A DNA stretch of 61,314 bases from Microtetraspora niveoalba (GCF_001570405.1 NZ_BBYM01000043.1:1-61314); one strand, 5' to 3'; numbered from the stretch's first letter, positions 17,564 to 27,738 are shown. Notes: generated by a model from the sequence alone, not told the origin. Translations and numbers: made by a program.

Positions 17564-17588
17564 GGGAAAACATGGGAAACACGGGAAA
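17564..17588. repeat. Three phased GGGAAA repeats between divergent genes
   Basis: GGGAAA occurs at 17564, 17574 and 17583, one helical turn apart, in the short gap between the glycosyltransferase and the deacetylase. This is a plausible regulator site, or the third copy may serve as ribosome-binding sequence for GTG 17590. Confidence 0.35.
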
Positions 17589-17589
17589 T

Positions 17590-18303
17590 GTGAGAATCGG
17601 AAGCCCCGGAGCGGCCGCCCTGGCCGGGCTGGCCCTGCTGTACGCCGGCCCCGCCGCCACCTGGCTGCCCGCCGTACGCCGTCTGACGCCCCGCCTCGCG
17701 GGCGTCGGCGCGGCCGGGCACGTGGCGCTGACCTTCGACGACGGCCCCGACCCGCGCTCCACGCCCCGCTTCCTGGACGAGCTGGAGCGGCTCGGCTGCC
17801 GGGCGACGTTCTTCGTGCTCGGCGAGATGCTCGACCGCCACCCCGGGCTCGGCCGCCGCATCGCCGGGGACGGCCACGAGATCGCCGTCCACGGGTGGCG
17901 GCACGACAACGCGCTGCTCGCCCGGCCGGGACGCATGGCGGCCGAGCTGGCCAGGGCCGCCGACCTGGTCGCCGCCGTGACGGGGACGGCACCCCGCTGG
18001 TACCGGCCGCCGTACGGCGTGCTCAGCGCCGAGACCTTGGCCGCGGCCCGGCTCCGGAGGCTGCGGCCGGTGTTGTGGACCGCGTGGGGCCGGGACTGGA
18101 CCCCCGCGGCCAGCCCGGACTCCGTGGTGGCCGCCCTGGCCCCCGGCCTGCGCGGCGGCGCGACCCTCCTGCTGCACGACACCGACCACACCTCCGCGCC
18201 CGGCTGCTGGCGGTCGGCGCTCGGCGCCCTGCCCCGGCTGGTCGCCGCCTGCCGCGCGGCGGGCCTGCGCGTCGGGCCGCTGCGGGACCACGGCCTCCAC
18301 TGA
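17590..18303 (+). CDS. CE4 polysaccharide deacetylase-family protein
   Basis: About 237 aa. The N-terminal hydrophobic segment AALAGLALLYAGPAATWLP gives membrane or signal-anchor localisation. The NodB domain shows motif 1 VALTFDDGPDP (catalytic Asp and metal Asp), motif 2 HEIAVHGWRHDN (metal His residues), motif 3 WYRPPYGV and motif 5 TLLLHDTDH. These enzymes remove N- or O-acetyl groups from glycans. GTG 17557 and ATG 17572 are in-frame alternatives. GTG 17590 leaves room for a promoter and begins just before the hydrophobic anchor. Its divergent partner is a lipid-type glycosyltransferase. Confidence 0.82.
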   Translation: MRIGSPGAAALAGLALLYAGPAATWLPAVRRLTPRLAGVGAAGHVALTFDDGPDPRSTPRFLDELERLGCRATFFVLGEMLDRHPGLGRRIAGDGHEIAVHGWRHDNALLARPGRMAAELARAADLVAAVTGTAPRWYRPPYGVLSAETLAAARLRRLRPVLWTAWGRDWTPAASPDSVVAALAPGLRGGATLLLHDTDHTSAPGCWRSALGALPRLVAACRAAGLRVGPLRDHGLH

Positions 18304-18506
18304 TCGCACCGCTGATTTACCTCCGAATTTCCACTCTTTCCTCGCCCGCCGGTTTAAACGGACCACCCGGCAAACAAATCGCCGGTGAATTATCAGAAAT
18401 GCGGCGGCACGTCCGGACAACAAATATTCGCCCAGCTCACGCCCGGCAAATCCCAATGACCCGGGACTCCGCGTTTATGGCCGCCCACGACGGACAGCCT
18501 CAATTT

Positions 18507-19367
18507 ATGTCATCGGGGGGAGACGACGCACGAGACGTCGCACTCAAAGCGCGCCGGGAAAACTTCCCGGTCGCTTCCCGGCTGCTGCCACGCGGCTACC
18601 GCCGTCACCTCCTCGCGGTGTACGGCTTCGCGCGGTTCGTCGACGACATCGGCGACGAACCGGGGAACGGCGACCCGCTGCGCCTGCTCGACACCGTCGA
18701 GGCCGACCTCCACCGCCTCTACACCGGACGGGACCCCTACCTGCCCGCCGTACGGGAGCTGGAGGAGACCGTCACCCTCTGCTCCATCCCCGCGGCGCCC
18801 TTCCACCGCCTGGTCGAGGCGAACCGGCGCGACCAGACCGTCACCCGGTACACCACGTTCGACGAGCTGCTCGACTACTGCGAGCTGTCCGCCAACCCGG
18901 TCGGGCACATCGTGCTGCACGTGTTCGGTCTGGCCGCCCCCGACCGCCTCGACCTCTCCGACCGCGTGTGCACCGCGCTGCAGATCATCGAGCACTGCCA
19001 GGACGTCGGCGAGGACTACGCCCGGGGCCGGATCTACCTGCCGAAGGAGGACCTCCAGCGGTTCGGCTGCACGGAGGCCGACCTCGTCGGGGCGAGCACC
19101 CCGGGGCGGCTGCGCGACGTGGTCGCGCTCCAGGCCGAACGGGCCGAAGGGCTGCTCCACGAGGGCGACCCGCTCGTCGCCTCGGTGAGCGGGCTGGCCC
19201 GCTTCGCCATCGCGGGCTACCTCGCCGGGGGCCACGCCACCATCGCCGCCCTGCGACAGGCCGGCTACGACGTTCTCGGGCGCGCCGTACGGCCGCGCGG
19301 CACGCGCCTCGCGACGGCGTGGTTGCGCATCCTGGCGAGAAGGGGGTTGGGCCGTGGGCGTCCCTGA
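18507..19367 (+). CDS. hpnC: HpnC, squalene biosynthesis synthase (presqualene/hydroxysqualene branch)
   Basis: About 286 aa. The trans-isoprenyl synthase fold has the first Asp-rich motif YGFARFVDDIGDE and a second one, IIEHCQDVGEDYARGRIYLP, here EHCQDVGED rather than DxxxD. The LKARRENFPVASRLLP start is typical of HpnC. In the HpnCDE route, HpnC converts presqualene-PP to hydroxysqualene. The upstream 200 bp are AT-richer than the surroundings and presumably hold the operon promoter. ATG 18507 is chosen because the conserved part follows; 18456 and 18477 are alternatives and none has a strong ribosome site. It overlaps hpnD by 14 bp. Confidence 0.85.
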   Translation: MSSGGDDARDVALKARRENFPVASRLLPRGYRRHLLAVYGFARFVDDIGDEPGNGDPLRLLDTVEADLHRLYTGRDPYLPAVRELEETVTLCSIPAAPFHRLVEANRRDQTVTRYTTFDELLDYCELSANPVGHIVLHVFGLAAPDRLDLSDRVCTALQIIEHCQDVGEDYARGRIYLPKEDLQRFGCTEADLVGASTPGRLRDVVALQAERAEGLLHEGDPLVASVSGLARFAIAGYLAGGHATIAALRQAGYDVLGRAVRPRGTRLATAWLRILARRGLGRGRP

Positions 19368-20223
19368 GGCGTACCAGCACTGCGAGCAGATCATGCGAAA
19401 GAAGGCGCGCAACTTCTCCTACGGCCTGCGCCTGCTCCCGGCGCCCAAGCGGCGCGCGCTGAGCGCGGTGTACGCGTTCGCCCGCCGCATCGACGACATC
19501 GCCGACGGACCCGGTCCGACCGGGCCGCGGCTGGCCCGGCTCAACGCGGCGCGGGAGGCGCTCGACGCCCCGCCGCTCCCCGGCGCGCCCGGCGGCCCGG
19601 ACCTCGTGCTGGTCGCGCTGCACGACGCCGCCCGGCGCTACCCGCTGCCGCTGGCCGCGTTCGGCGAGCTGATCGACGGATGCGCCGCCGACGTGCGCGG
19701 CACGACGTACGCGAGATTCGACGAGCTGGTGGCCTACTGCCGGTGCGTCGCCGGGTCGATCGGACGGCTCTCGCTCGGCGTCTTCGGTTCCGACGACCCC
19801 GAGGCGGCGACTCCGCTCGCCGACGCGCTCGGCGTCGCGCTCCAGATCACCAACATCCTCAGGGACGTGCGCGAGGACCGCCTCGCCGGGCGGATCTACC
19901 TGCCGATCGAGGATCTCGAACGGTTCGGCTGCACCCTGGAGCTCGACGGGGCGGGCCGCTTCACCGACCCGCCGCACCGGCTCGTCACGCTCGTCCGCTA
20001 CGAGGCCGTACGCGCCCGCGAGTGGTTCGCGGACGGGATGCGCCTGCTCCCCGCGCTCGACGCCCGCAGCGCCGCCTGCACCGCGGCGATGGCGGGGATC
20101 TACCGCTGCCTGCTCGACCGCATCGCGGCGGACCCGACCGTGGCGCTGACCGCCCGGTTATCGCTGCCGCCGTGGGCGAAGGCCATGGTGGCGGCGCGCG
20201 CTCTCGCGGGGGCGGGCCGATGA
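19354..20223 (+). CDS. hpnD: HpnD, presqualene diphosphate synthase
   Basis: 289 aa from GTG 19354. Squalene/phytoene synthase family: KARNFSYGLRLLP, YAFARRIDDIAD (first Asp-rich motif) and NILRDVREDRLAGRIYLP (second Asp-rich motif DxxED). HpnD condenses two farnesyl-PP to presqualene-PP in the HpnCDE route. It is translationally coupled to hpnC (14-bp overlap) and to hpnE (ATGA overlap). Confidence 0.88.
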   Translation: MGVPEAYQHCEQIMRKKARNFSYGLRLLPAPKRRALSAVYAFARRIDDIADGPGPTGPRLARLNAAREALDAPPLPGAPGGPDLVLVALHDAARRYPLPLAAFGELIDGCAADVRGTTYARFDELVAYCRCVAGSIGRLSLGVFGSDDPEAATPLADALGVALQITNILRDVREDRLAGRIYLPIEDLERFGCTLELDGAGRFTDPPHRLVTLVRYEAVRAREWFADGMRLLPALDARSAACTAAMAGIYRCLLDRIAADPTVALTARLSLPPWAKAMVAARALAGAGR

Positions 20224-21563
20224 CGCGGGATCCGGTCGCGATCGTCGGCGGCGGCCTCGCGGGCATCGCCGCCGCCGTCGCGCTCGGCGAGGCCGGCGTC
20301 CCGGTGACGCTGTACGAGGCCCGGCCGAGGCTCGGCGGCGCGACGCACTCGTTCACCCGCAACGGGCTCGTGGTGGACAACGGGCAGCACGTGTTCCTGC
20401 GCTGCTGCACGGCCTACCGGGGGCTGCTCGACCGGCTCGGCTGCGCGTCCCGGGTAGACCTGCAGGACCGGTTCGACGTACGGGTGCTCACCCCGGACGG
20501 GCGGTCGGCGCGGCTGCGCCGTTCGGCCCTGCCGGGGCCGCTCCACCTCATGCCGGCGCTGGCGCGGTACCCGCTGCTCGCGCCGGCCGACCGGCTGCGC
20601 GCGATGCGCGGCTCGCTCGCCCTGCGGCGGCTCGACCCGGCCGACCCCGCGCTCGACCGGGTGGACCTCGCGACCTGGCTCACCGCGCACGGGCAGCGCG
20701 ACGCCGCGCGGCGCGCCCTGTGGGAGCTGTTCGCGGTGGCCGCGCTGAACGTGTGCGCGGGCGACGCGGCGCTCGGGCCGGCGGCGATGGTGTTCCGCAC
20801 CGCGCTGTTCGGCCGGGCGGACGCCGCCGACATCGGCGTGCCGGCCGTACCGCTCGGCGAGCTGCACGGCACGGCCGCCCGGGCCGCGATCACCCGGCTC
20901 GGCGGCAGCGTGCTGCTGTCGTCGAAGGTCAAGGCGATCGAGCCGGGGCCGGTGGTCGTGGTGGACGGCGCGCGGGTGAACGCGTCCGCCGTCATCGTCG
21001 CCACCCCGCACGAGCAGGCCGCCGGGCTCGTCCCTCCGGACGCGGCGCCGGACCGGGACCGCTGGAGCGGCCTGTCGGCCAGCCCGATCGTCAACGTCCA
21101 CGTCGTCTACGACCGGCGGGTGACCGGCCTGCCGTTCGCCGCCGTCGTGGACTCGCCCGTGCAGTGGGTGTTCGACAAGACGCGGGTCGCCGGGCTGCGC
21201 GACGGCCAGTACCTCGCGGTCTCCGTATCGGCCGCCGACCGCTGGATCGACCGGCCGACCGCCCAGGCCCGGGCCGTGTTCGTCCCGGCGCTCGAACGGC
21301 TCTTCCCCGGCGCGCGACGGGCCCGGGTCACGGACTTCTTCGTCACCAGAGAGCGTCGCGCCACCTTCCGCCAGGGGCCTGGCAGCGGCGCGCTCCGCCC
21401 CGAGGCCGCCACCCGGTGGCCCGGGCTGTTCCTCGCCGGCGCGTGGACCGACACGGGCTGGCCCGACACGATGGAGGCGGCCGTGCGCAGCGGACTCAAC
21501 GCGGCCAGATTGGCCAGGCGTCATCTGGACGCGGGGACTCTCACCACGGGGGCGGCCCGGTGA
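20220..21563 (+). CDS. hpnE: HpnE, hydroxysqualene dehydroxylase (FAD-dependent)
   Basis: 447 aa from ATG 20220 (ATGA overlap with hpnD). The N-terminal FAD-binding motif VAIVGGGLAGIAAAVALGEAG is followed by LYEARPRLGGATHSF. The C-terminal amine-oxidase/desaturase FAD-contact motif is PGLFLAGAWTDTGWPDTMEAA. HpnE reductively removes the hydroxyl of hydroxysqualene to give squalene, completing FPP-to-squalene conversion. Next gene: GTGA overlap. Confidence 0.88.
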   Translation: MTRDPVAIVGGGLAGIAAAVALGEAGVPVTLYEARPRLGGATHSFTRNGLVVDNGQHVFLRCCTAYRGLLDRLGCASRVDLQDRFDVRVLTPDGRSARLRRSALPGPLHLMPALARYPLLAPADRLRAMRGSLALRRLDPADPALDRVDLATWLTAHGQRDAARRALWELFAVAALNVCAGDAALGPAAMVFRTALFGRADAADIGVPAVPLGELHGTAARAAITRLGGSVLLSSKVKAIEPGPVVVVDGARVNASAVIVATPHEQAAGLVPPDAAPDRDRWSGLSASPIVNVHVVYDRRVTGLPFAAVVDSPVQWVFDKTRVAGLRDGQYLAVSVSAADRWIDRPTAQARAVFVPALERLFPGARRARVTDFFVTRERRATFRQGPGSGALRPEAATRWPGLFLAGAWTDTGWPDTMEAAVRSGLNAARLARRHLDAGTLTTGAAR

Positions 21564-22567
21564 GGGCGGTCATCCCGCCGGCCGTCATGGCCGCCCGCGG
21601 GCTGGTGGAGCCCGTGCTGCGCGACGCCGTGGCCCGGCTCGACCCGATCACGCGGCGCGTCGCCGCCTACCACCTCGGCTGGGCCGACCCCGAGGGCCGT
21701 CCCGTCACGCCCGGGGGGAAGGCCCTGCGGCCGGCCCTCGCCGTGCTGTCGGCGCGGGCGGCGGGCGCGGAGCAGGCGCCGGCCGCGGCCGCGGCGGTCG
21801 AGCTCGTGCACGCGTTCTCGCTGCTCCACGACGACATCATGGACGGCGACCGGATGCGGCGGCACCGGCCGGCCGCGTGGGCCGTCTTCGGCCAGTCGGC
21901 GGCCATCCTCGCCGGTGACGCGCTGCTGTCGCTCGCCGGGGAACTGCTGCTGGAGGACGGCTGCCCGGGGCGGGTCCCGGCGACCCGCTGCCTCGCCGCG
22001 GCCACCCGGCGGCTGATCGCCGGGCAGGCGCTCGACCTGGAGTTCGAGCGGCGCTCCGACGTGACGCTGGACGAGTGCCGCGAGATGTCCACGCAGAAGA
22101 CCGGCGCGCTGCTGGCCTGCGCCTGCTCGATCGGTGCCATGGCGGTGGACGGCCCCGAGCCGCTCATCGCCTCCCTCGCCGCGTTCGGGGCCGAGGCGGG
22201 GCTCGCCTTCCAGCTCGCCGACGACCTGCTCGGCATCTGGGGCAGCCCGGCCGCGACCGGCAAACCGGTGCTGTCGGACCTGCGGGCCCGCAAGAAGTCG
22301 CTGCCGATCGTCGCCGCGCTCACCAGCGGCACCCGCGCGGGCGAGCGGCTCGCCGTCCTGATGGCGGGCACCGAGCCGCTCTCGGAGTCCGACCTGCGCG
22401 ACGCCGCCGCGCTGGTGGAGGAGGCGGGCGGCCGCTCCTGGGGCGAGACCGAGGCCAAGCACCGTCTCGACGCCGCCGAACGCCACCTCGCCGACGCCGA
22501 CATGCCCTCGGCGGTCCGCGCCGAGTTCCTCGACATCGCCCATTTCCTGACGTCCCGGGGACACTGA
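21560..22567 (+). CDS. Trans-polyprenyl diphosphate synthase (FPP/GGPP synthase family)
   Basis: 335 aa from GTG 21560. The first Asp-rich motif LLHDDIMDGDRMRRHRP is complete (DDxxD). The second reads FQLADDLLGIWGSP, DDxxG instead of the usual DDxxD, as in several actinobacterial IdsA-like enzymes. GGKALRPAL and STQKTGALL are further family motifs. It probably supplies farnesyl-PP to the following squalene/hopene steps. Exact chain length is not deducible. It lies inside the hopanoid operon with a GTGA overlap upstream and one base before shc. Confidence 0.85.
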   Translation: MRAVIPPAVMAARGLVEPVLRDAVARLDPITRRVAAYHLGWADPEGRPVTPGGKALRPALAVLSARAAGAEQAPAAAAAVELVHAFSLLHDDIMDGDRMRRHRPAAWAVFGQSAAILAGDALLSLAGELLLEDGCPGRVPATRCLAAATRRLIAGQALDLEFERRSDVTLDECREMSTQKTGALLACACSIGAMAVDGPEPLIASLAAFGAEAGLAFQLADDLLGIWGSPAATGKPVLSDLRARKKSLPIVAALTSGTRAGERLAVLMAGTEPLSESDLRDAAALVEEAGGRSWGETEAKHRLDAAERHLADADMPSAVRAEFLDIAHFLTSRGH

Positions 22568-22568
22568 G

Positions 22569-24443
22569 ATGACCACAGTCGCCGCTCCCAGCTCCGCCTC
22601 GCTCGCCCTCGACGCCGCCTGCGACCACCTGCTCGGCCTCCAGGCGCCCGAGGGGTGGTGGAAGGCCGAGCTGCAGACCAACGTGACCATGGACGCCGAG
22701 GACCTGCTGCTGCGCCAGTTCCTCGGCGTACGCACCGAGGAGGACACGGCGGAGGCGGCCCGCTGGATCCGCTCGCAGCAGCGCTCCGACGGCACCTGGG
22801 CCAACTTCCACGCGGGCCCCGGCGACCTGTCCACCACGATCGAGGCGTACGCGGCGCTGCGGCTGGCCGGGGACCCGGTGGACGCGGCGCACATGCGCAC
22901 GGCGGCCGCGTTCGTGCGGGACTCGGGCGGGATCGAGGCGTCCCGGGTGTTCACCCGCATCTGGCTGGCGCTGTTCGGCCAGTGGCGGTGGCGCGACCTG
23001 CCCGTCCTCCCACCCGAGATGATCTTCCTGCCGCCGTGGTTCCCGCTGAACGTCTACGACTTCGCGTGCTGGGCCCGGCAGACGATCGTGCCGCTCACCA
23101 TCGTGAGCGCCCGCCGCCCGGTGCGGCCGCTGCCGTTCGGGCTGGCCGAGCTGCGCACCGGCCGGCCCGCGCCGCGCGGGCCGCGCACCGGCTGGGACGG
23201 CTTCTTCCACACGCTCGACCGGATGCTGCACCAGTACGAGCGGCTGCCGATCCGGGGGCTGCGCCGCGCGGCGGAGCGGCGGGCGGCCGAGTGGATCGTG
23301 AACCGGCAGGAGCTGGACGGCTCGTGGGGTGGCATCCAGCCCCCGTGGGTGTACTCGCTGATCGCCCTCGACCTGTACGGCTACCGCCTGGACCACCCCG
23401 TCATGCGCAAGGGCCTGGAGGGCCTGGAGCGGTTCACGATCAGGGACGAGCAGGGGCGCAGGCTGGAGGCGTGCCAGTCCCCGGTGTGGGACACCGTCCT
23501 CGCGGTCAACGCGCTGCTCGACGCCGGCCTGCCCGACGACCATCCCGCCCTCGTCAACGCCGCCGACTGGGTGCTCCGCGAGGAGATCACGGGGCCGGGC
23601 GACTGGAGCGTGCGGCGGCCGTCGCTCGCCCCGGGCGGCTGGGCGTTCGAGTTCGACAACGACGCCTACCCCGACATCGACGACACCGCCGAGGCGATCC
23701 TGGCCCTGCGCCGGGTGAAGCATCCGGACGCCCGCCCCGCCGTCGACCGCGCCCTGCGCTGGGTCAACGGCATGGTGTCGCGGGACGGCGGCTTCGGCGC
23801 CTTCGACGCGGACAACACGCGCGAGCTGTGCACCCGGCTGCCGTTCTGCGACTTCGGAGCGGTCATCGACCCGCCGTCCGCCGACGTCACCGCGCACGTC
23901 GTCGAGGCGCTCGCCGTCGAGGAGCCCGCCTCCGACGTCGTACGGCGGGCGGTCGTCTGGCTGCTGCGCCACCAGGAGGCCGACGGGTCCTGGTTCGGCC
24001 GCTGGGGGGCCAACCACGTGTACGGCACCGGCGCCGTGGTGCCCGCGCTCGTCGCGGCCGGGGTGCGGCCCGGCGCCTCGTGCGTGCGGCGGGCGGTCTC
24101 CTGGCTGGAGGCGCACCAGAACGACGACGGCGGCTGGGGCGAGGACATGCGGTCCTACCGCGACCCGGCGTGGATCGGCCGGGGGAGATCCACGCCCTCG
24201 CAGACCGCGTGGGCGCTCCTCGCCCTGCTCGCCGCCGGGGAGATCCGCTCGCCCGCCGTGGAGCGCGGCGTGGCGTGGCTGGTCGGCGCCCAGCGCCCGG
24301 ACGGCACCTGGGACGAGCCGTACTTCACCGGCACCGGGTTCCCCGGCGACTTCTACATCAACTACCACCTTTACCGGCTCGTCTTCCCCGTCAGCGCGCT
24401 GGGGCGGTACGTGCGGGCGGGTGAAGAAGGGGCCTCGCCGTGA
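22569..24443 (+). CDS. shc: Squalene-hopene cyclase
   Basis: 624 aa, the normal family length. The acid motif DIDDT at residues 369-373 matches the catalytic DxDDT. Multiple QW repeats are visible ([51 protein letters not shown]). It cyclises squalene to hopene and/or diplopterol as a monotopic membrane enzyme. The 3' end overlaps the HpnG-IspH fusion gene by ATGA-like coupling (24440-24443). Confidence 0.95.
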   Translation: MTTVAAPSSASLALDAACDHLLGLQAPEGWWKAELQTNVTMDAEDLLLRQFLGVRTEEDTAEAARWIRSQQRSDGTWANFHAGPGDLSTTIEAYAALRLAGDPVDAAHMRTAAAFVRDSGGIEASRVFTRIWLALFGQWRWRDLPVLPPEMIFLPPWFPLNVYDFACWARQTIVPLTIVSARRPVRPLPFGLAELRTGRPAPRGPRTGWDGFFHTLDRMLHQYERLPIRGLRRAAERRAAEWIVNRQELDGSWGGIQPPWVYSLIALDLYGYRLDHPVMRKGLEGLERFTIRDEQGRRLEACQSPVWDTVLAVNALLDAGLPDDHPALVNAADWVLREEITGPGDWSVRRPSLAPGGWAFEFDNDAYPDIDDTAEAILALRRVKHPDARPAVDRALRWVNGMVSRDGGFGAFDADNTRELCTRLPFCDFGAVIDPPSADVTAHVVEALAVEEPASDVVRRAVVWLLRHQEADGSWFGRWGANHVYGTGAVVPALVAAGVRPGASCVRRAVSWLEAHQNDDGGWGEDMRSYRDPAWIGRGRSTPSQTAWALLALLAAGEIRSPAVERGVAWLVGAQRPDGTWDEPYFTGTGFPGDFYINYHLYRLVFPVSALGRYVRAGEEGASP

Positions 24444-25948
24444 CCGACCCTGTGGTGAACGCCGTCATCTGCACCGCCCTCGGCATCGAGGCGAGAGCCG
24501 TACGCGAGGGCCTGCCCCGCGCGGCCGGGGGGGTGGAGGTGATCAGGACCGGCATGGGGCCGGGACCGGCCGGACGCGCCGAGGACCGCCTGCGCGGCGC
24601 GGCGGCGCTGGCCGTGGCCGGCTTCGGCGGCGCGCTCAGCGACGATCTGCGGCCCGGCGACGTGCTGGTGGCGAGTGAGGTCCGGTTCGGCGGCCGGACG
24701 CTGCCCTGCCCGTCCGCGCCGCTCCTCGCCGGGGAGCTGGCCCGCGCCGGGCTGCCCGTACGCACCGGGCCGCTGGCCACCTCCGACCACATCGTGACGG
24801 GCGCGGAGCGGCGCCGGCTCGCGGAGGAGGGCGCGCTGGCCGTCGACATGGAGTCGGGACCGGTGGCCGCCGTCGCGGCGGGCCGCCCCTTCGTGGCGGT
24901 GCGCGTCATCGTGGACACCCCCGCGGTGCCGCTGCTGCGCCCGGCCACCATCCGGGGCGGCGTCCTCGCCTGCCGCACGCTGCGCCGGGCCGGCCCCGCG
25001 CTGGCCCGCTGGGCGGCGGCGTGCGGACCGCGCCGCGCGCTGCTCGCCGCGCCGCGCTCCTTCTGCGCCGGGGTCGAGCGGGCGATCGAGATCGTGGAGC
25101 GCGCCCTCGACCAGTACGGCCCCCCGATCTACGTGCGCAAGCAGATCGTGCACAACCTGCACGTCGTACGCGATCTGGAGGGGCGCGGGGCCGTCTTCGT
25201 GGACGAGCTGGACGACGTGCCTGAGGGGGCCGTCACGGTCTTCTCCGCGCACGGCGTGGCCCCCGGCGTACGCGAGGAGGCGGCGGCGCGCGGGCTGCGG
25301 GTGATCGACGCGACGTGCCCTCTCGTCACGAAGGTGCACGCCGAGGCGCGCAGGTTCGCCGCGCGCGGCGACCTGGTGGCGCTGATCGGGCACGCCGGGC
25401 ACGAGGAGGTCGAGGGGACGCTGGGCGAGATCCCCGGCTCCGCCGTGCTCGTCGAGGACGTCGGCGACGTGGCGAAGCTGCCGGACGGCCGCCGGGTCTC
25501 CTACCTGACGCAGACCACGCTCGCCGTGGACGAGGCGGCCGACATCGCCGCCGCGATCCGGCGGCGGTTCCCCGACGCCGAGGGCCCGCAGAAGGACGAC
25601 ATCTGCTACGCCACCACGAACCGGCAGCACGCCGTGCGCGAGGTGGCCGAAGGGTCCGACCTGGTGCTCGTCGTCGGCTCGGCCAACTCGTCCAACTCCC
25701 GGCGGCTCGCCGAGGTGGCGGGCCGCGCCGCGCCCGCGCACCTGGTCGACGACCCCGGCGACATCGCCCTCGACTGGCTCGCCGGAGCCCGCACGATCGG
25801 GCTGACCGCGGGCGCCTCGGCCCCGCCCGCCCTGGTGGACGCGGTCGTCGCCGCGTTGCGCGGGCTCGGCCCGGTCACCGTCGAGGAGCACCGGGTCGCC
25901 GAGGAGACGATCCGGTTCACCCTGCCCAAGGAGGTGCGGACACCATGA
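24440..25948 (+). CDS. Fused HpnG-like nucleosidase and IspH (HMBPP reductase)
   Basis: 502 aa carrying two full catalytic modules. Residues 1-190 resemble the nucleoside-phosphorylase fold of Hpn[24 protein letters not shown] and the active-site-like VDMESG (136-141). HpnG removes adenine from adenosyl-hopane. Residues 197-500 are IspH: [4Fe-4S] cysteines C209 ([11 protein letters not shown]), C293 ([11 protein letters not shown]) and C389 ([10 protein letters not shown]), active-site His in VHNLH, SAHGV and [11 protein letters not shown], and GSANSSNS. IspH makes IPP/DMAPP from HMBPP. One polypeptide thus joins the isoprenoid entry step and a late hopanoid-tailoring step. No stop or frameshift separates the parts. 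Confidence 0.88.
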   Translation: MTDPVVNAVICTALGIEARAVREGLPRAAGGVEVIRTGMGPGPAGRAEDRLRGAAALAVAGFGGALSDDLRPGDVLVASEVRFGGRTLPCPSAPLLAGELARAGLPVRTGPLATSDHIVTGAERRRLAEEGALAVDMESGPVAAVAAGRPFVAVRVIVDTPAVPLLRPATIRGGVLACRTLRRAGPALARWAAACGPRRALLAAPRSFCAGVERAIEIVERALDQYGPPIYVRKQIVHNLHVVRDLEGRGAVFVDELDDVPEGAVTVFSAHGVAPGVREEAAARGLRVIDATCPLVTKVHAEARRFAARGDLVALIGHAGHEEVEGTLGEIPGSAVLVEDVGDVAKLPDGRRVSYLTQTTLAVDEAADIAAAIRRRFPDAEGPQKDDICYATTNRQHAVREVAEGSDLVLVVGSANSSNSRRLAEVAGRAAPAHLVDDPGDIALDWLAGARTIGLTAGASAPPALVDAVVAALRGLGPVTVEEHRVAEETIRFTLPKEVRTP

Positions 25949-26949
25949 CGATGCCGGTCCGGCAGGCCCTGCGCATCGGCGGCTACATCCTCGGCCAGAA
26001 ACTGCGCGGGCGGACGAAGTTCCCGCTCCTGGTGGAGCTGGAGCCGCTGTTCGCCTGCAACCTGAAATGCGCGGGATGCGGCAAGATCCAGCACCCGGCC
26101 GACGTGCTCAAGCGGCGGATGCCGGTCGAGCAGGCCGTGGCCGCCGTGGAGGAGTGCGGGGCGCCGATGGTGTCGATCGCCGGCGGCGAGCCCCTCATGC
26201 ATCCCCAGATCGCCGAGATGGTGCGCGAGCTCGTCGACAGGAAGGTGTACGTGTTCCTCTGCACCAACGCGGTGCTGATCCCGAAGAAGATCGACCAGTT
26301 CGAGCCGTCGCCGTACTTCGCGTGGACGGTCCACCTCGACGGGCTGCGCGAGCGGCACGACGCGTCGGTGTGCAAGGAGGGCGTGTTCGACGAGGCGGTC
26401 GCCGCCGTGCGCGAGTGCCGGCGGCGCGGGTTCCGGGTCACCACGAACACCACGTTCTTCAACACCGACAGCCCGCAGACCGTCATCGACGTGCTCAACT
26501 ACCTCAACGACGACCTCCAGGTGGACGAGATGATGATCTCGCCCGGGTACGCGTACGAGAAGGCCCCGGACCAGGACCACTTCCTCGGCGTGCGCGAGAC
26601 GAGGGAGCTGTTCCGCAAGGCGTTCGCCGGGGGGAACCGGCGGCGGTGGCGGTTCAACCACACGCCTCTGTTCCTCGACTTCCTGGAGGGCAGGGTCGAC
26701 TTCCCGTGCACGGCGTGGGCCATCCCGTCGTACTCGCTGTTCGGCTGGCAGCGCCCCTGCTACCTGATGTCCGACGGGTACGCGGCGAGCTACCGGGAGC
26801 TGGTCGAGGACACCGACTGGGACTCCTACGGCCGGGGACGCGACCCCCGCTGCGCGAACTGCATGGCCCACTGCGGGTACGAGCCCACCGCCGTGTTCGC
26901 CACGCTCTCCTCGCTCAAGGAGTCGCTCCGGGCCGTGCGCGGCGGCTGA
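25945..26949 (+). CDS. hpnH: HpnH, radical SAM adenosyl-hopene transferase
   Basis: 334 aa from ATG 25945, with GGAGG upstream inside the previous gene. The radical SAM cluster CxxxCxxC is C38-C42-C45 ([12 protein letters not shown]). AGGEPLMHP is the SAM-contact GGE motif. A Cys-rich C-terminal region ([14 protein letters not shown]) is as in HpnH. The enzyme attaches the 5'-deoxyadenosyl group to hopene, the first step to C35 bacteriohopanepolyols. The 3' end overlaps the convergent SDR by 35 bp. Confidence 0.93.
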   Translation: MTMPVRQALRIGGYILGQKLRGRTKFPLLVELEPLFACNLKCAGCGKIQHPADVLKRRMPVEQAVAAVEECGAPMVSIAGGEPLMHPQIAEMVRELVDRKVYVFLCTNAVLIPKKIDQFEPSPYFAWTVHLDGLRERHDASVCKEGVFDEAVAAVRECRRRGFRVTTNTTFFNTDSPQTVIDVLNYLNDDLQVDEMMISPGYAYEKAPDQDHFLGVRETRELFRKAFAGGNRRRWRFNHTPLFLDFLEGRVDFPCTAWAIPSYSLFGWQRPCYLMSDGYAASYRELVEDTDWDSYGRGRDPRCANCMAHCGYEPTAVFATLSSLKESLRAVRGG

Positions 26950-27697
26950 CCGGCCGGCCGAACACCCCCGCGAGCGCGCGGAAGGGGCCGGGGGCCGCGC
27001 CGCGGATCCGGGCGGGCAGCCGCAGCCACCCCGGCGCGAAGGACTCGGCGCGGCCGCGCTCGACGGCGGCGACGATGGCCCGGGCGACCCGCTCGGGCGG
27101 GATCGGCGCGGGCCAGCGGCGGCCGTAGGCCGCCCCCCGCCGCGCGAAGAACGGCGTGTCCACCACGCCGGGTAGGACGACCGAGACGCCGATCCCGGGC
27201 ACCTCGTACCGCAGGCTCTCGGCGAAGGCGATCAGGCCCGCCTTGGTCGCCGCGTACACCGCCTCGTCGCGGACGCCGACCGCTCCGGCGATCGAGGACA
27301 CGAAGACGAGGTGGCCCCGGCCGCGCTCCGCCATCCCGGGCAGCAGCGACCGGGTCAGCGCGATCTGGGCAATCAGGTTGGCCGCGACCAGTTCCTCGGC
27401 GACGCCGTCCGGCATGGTGGTGAACGGCCCCGCCCACCCCAGGCCCGCGTTGCCGACCATGACGTCCACCGGCCCGGCCCGCCCGGCCAGGGCCGCGACC
27501 CCGGCGGTGAGGTCCCCGGCGACGGCCAGCCCGCCGGTCTCCTCCGCGACGGCGGCGAGCCGCTCCCGGTCGCGGCCGGCGAGCACGAGATCGGCGCCCG
27601 CCTCCGCCATGGCCCGCGCCGTCGCGGCCCCGATGCCCGAGGACGCGCCGGTGATCAGTACGCGGGCGCCCGCAAGTCTCATCGCCCGACCCCCCAT
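26915..27697 (-). CDS. Short-chain dehydrogenase/reductase
   Basis: 260 aa. Classical SDR: cofactor motif TGASSGIGAATARAMAEAG, NAG motif in VGNAGLGW, catalytic Ser in VSSIAGAV, and YAATK with catalytic Tyr/Lys. A C-terminal basic extension (RRARPGATP) is present. ATG 27697 is used; ATG 27682 (MRLAG) is also possible. It is convergent with hpnH with a 35-bp overlap. A role in hopanoid side-chain oxidation/reduction is possible from location only. Confidence 0.88.
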   Translation of the reverse strand: MGGRAMRLAGARVLITGASSGIGAATARAMAEAGADLVLAGRDRERLAAVAEETGGLAVAGDLTAGVAALAGRAGPVDVMVGNAGLGWAGPFTTMPDGVAEELVAANLIAQIALTRSLLPGMAERGRGHLVFVSSIAGAVGVRDEAVYAATKAGLIAFAESLRYEVPGIGVSVVLPGVVDTPFFARRGAAYGRRWPAPIPPERVARAIVAAVERGRAESFAPGWLRLPARIRGAAPGPFRALAGVFGRPVSRRARPGATP

Positions 27698-27738
27698 CGT
27701 CTCCGGAGGGTCGTTCCCCCGCTCTTTCCGGGTTTATC

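Noticed and set aside
22320-24368. 682-codon open frame antisense to shc
   Set aside because: A long antisense frame is expected in GC-rich DNA. The plus-strand cyclase has all motifs; the antisense product has none.
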